DNA of 36,249 nt from Dunaliella salina (Eukaryota; Chlorophyta; Chlorophyceae; Chlamydomonadales; Dunaliellaceae). Both the position numbers and the translations under genes were made by a program. The DNA is taken from NCBI GenBank assembly GCA_002284615.2, contig MU069637.1, positions 101,654 to 137,902 of the forward strand, in the 5' to 3' direction. How positions within the stretch are numbered: the first letter of the stretch is position 1; the number at the start of each line of letters is the position of its first letter. The notes below the pieces were generated by a model. It ran no database searches, had not been told where the DNA came from, and was given only the letters and a program-made list of their open reading frames with translations. Positions 35,904 to 36,249 of the stretch are shown piece by piece.

Positions 35904-36249
35904 CTACAGCTCGTTATGCATGTGGTCCCCAATGTTGTCTGTCCAAAAGTTGCAGAAAGCCTTCCTTGTGAAACCGCCAGACAGGCCAACGAGGGGCCCA
36001 TCCATGGGCTGGCAGCATATTAAAATCCTGGCATTTGGATCCGGGGTGTTGTCCACAGCATACCTGGTGGCATGCAGCCTCTGCAAGGACAGGCTTGCTT
36101 TCATTTTTGGGGTCTTCTTTTCCCAGAAGGGGAAAGTTTGCTTGCTTTGCAAGTTTGGGCGCACAAATGTAATAATTGTGGAGAATAAGAGCTGGCTGAC
36201 AAACCTCCAGATCCCCGGTAGCTTTACTTCTCTAACAATTCGAGCTGGA
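35904..36249 (-). CDS. Partial open frame running off the right edge, unknown
   Basis: The minus-strand frame is open from the window edge for about 114 codons to the stop at 35904. It reads VKLPGIWRFVSQLLFSTIIT, later SLSLQRLHATRYAVDNTPDP and FTRKAFCNFWTDNIGDHMHN. The composition is protein-like and the length is notable for this AT-balanced region. It could be an exon or a transposon protein. No family is recognised. Confidence 0.4.
   Translation of the reverse strand, partial: PARIVREVKLPGIWRFVSQLLFSTIITFVRPNLQSKQTFPFWEKKTPKMKASLSLQRLHATRYAVDNTPDPNARILICCQPMDGPLVGLSGGFTRKAFCNFWTDNIGDHMHNEL

Overview
This is a eukaryotic, intron-rich and very repeat-rich piece of nuclear DNA. The best guess is a green alga or related protist. 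The basis is short exons with GT-AG introns, several ctgcag acceptors, TGTAA (a poly(A) signal typical of green algae) after both recognised stop codons, and a mix of hAT, pogo-like, LINE and Fanzor-like relics. The species cannot be told from the window. Most long open frames here are repeats and not genes.

The central discovery is a tandem pair of multi-exon genes on the + strand, named here BAR-A (about 1361..15638, 5' part incomplete) and BAR-B (21081..29724, complete). BAR-B assembles from 12 exons, all in phase, into a 271-residue protein. It looks like a BAR-domain membrane-curvature protein with an NPF motif (EH-domain ligand) near the C terminus. BAR-A repeats the same exon lengths and phases for at least exons 8, 9 and 10 (78, 116 and 35 nt), plus matching exons 11 and 12 and a likely exon 3. 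It lacks NPF. BAR-A exons 4 to 6 were not found, and its exon 7 is doubtful.

The introns of this pair hold an unusual pattern. Several tandem arrays are copies of the gene's own exon-intron junctions. Eight 105-bp units copy the 3' splice site and start of BAR-B exon 11. A 46-54 bp array copies the end and 5' splice site of BAR-A exon 8. A 119-bp array copies the acceptor and first half of BAR-A exon 9. Shorter copies precede BAR-B exon 5 and follow BAR-B exon 9. Each 3' array is a row of decoy splice sites beside the true one.

Layout: 1-1360 is a (TG)n tract and unassigned sequence. 1361-15638 is BAR-A, whose huge exon 3 to exon 8 interval holds a 159-bp satellite, a hAT element (8-bp target duplication) with a pogo-like element nested in its end, a diverged segmental duplication, a small hairpin element and dispersed repeats. 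15639-21080 is intergenic, with LINE fragments, a Fanzor/TnpB-like C-terminal relic, (CA)n and two curious motif clusters. 21081-29724 is BAR-B. 29725-36249 holds unassigned sequence, two more LINE copies, an inverted satellite and a partial open frame at the right edge.
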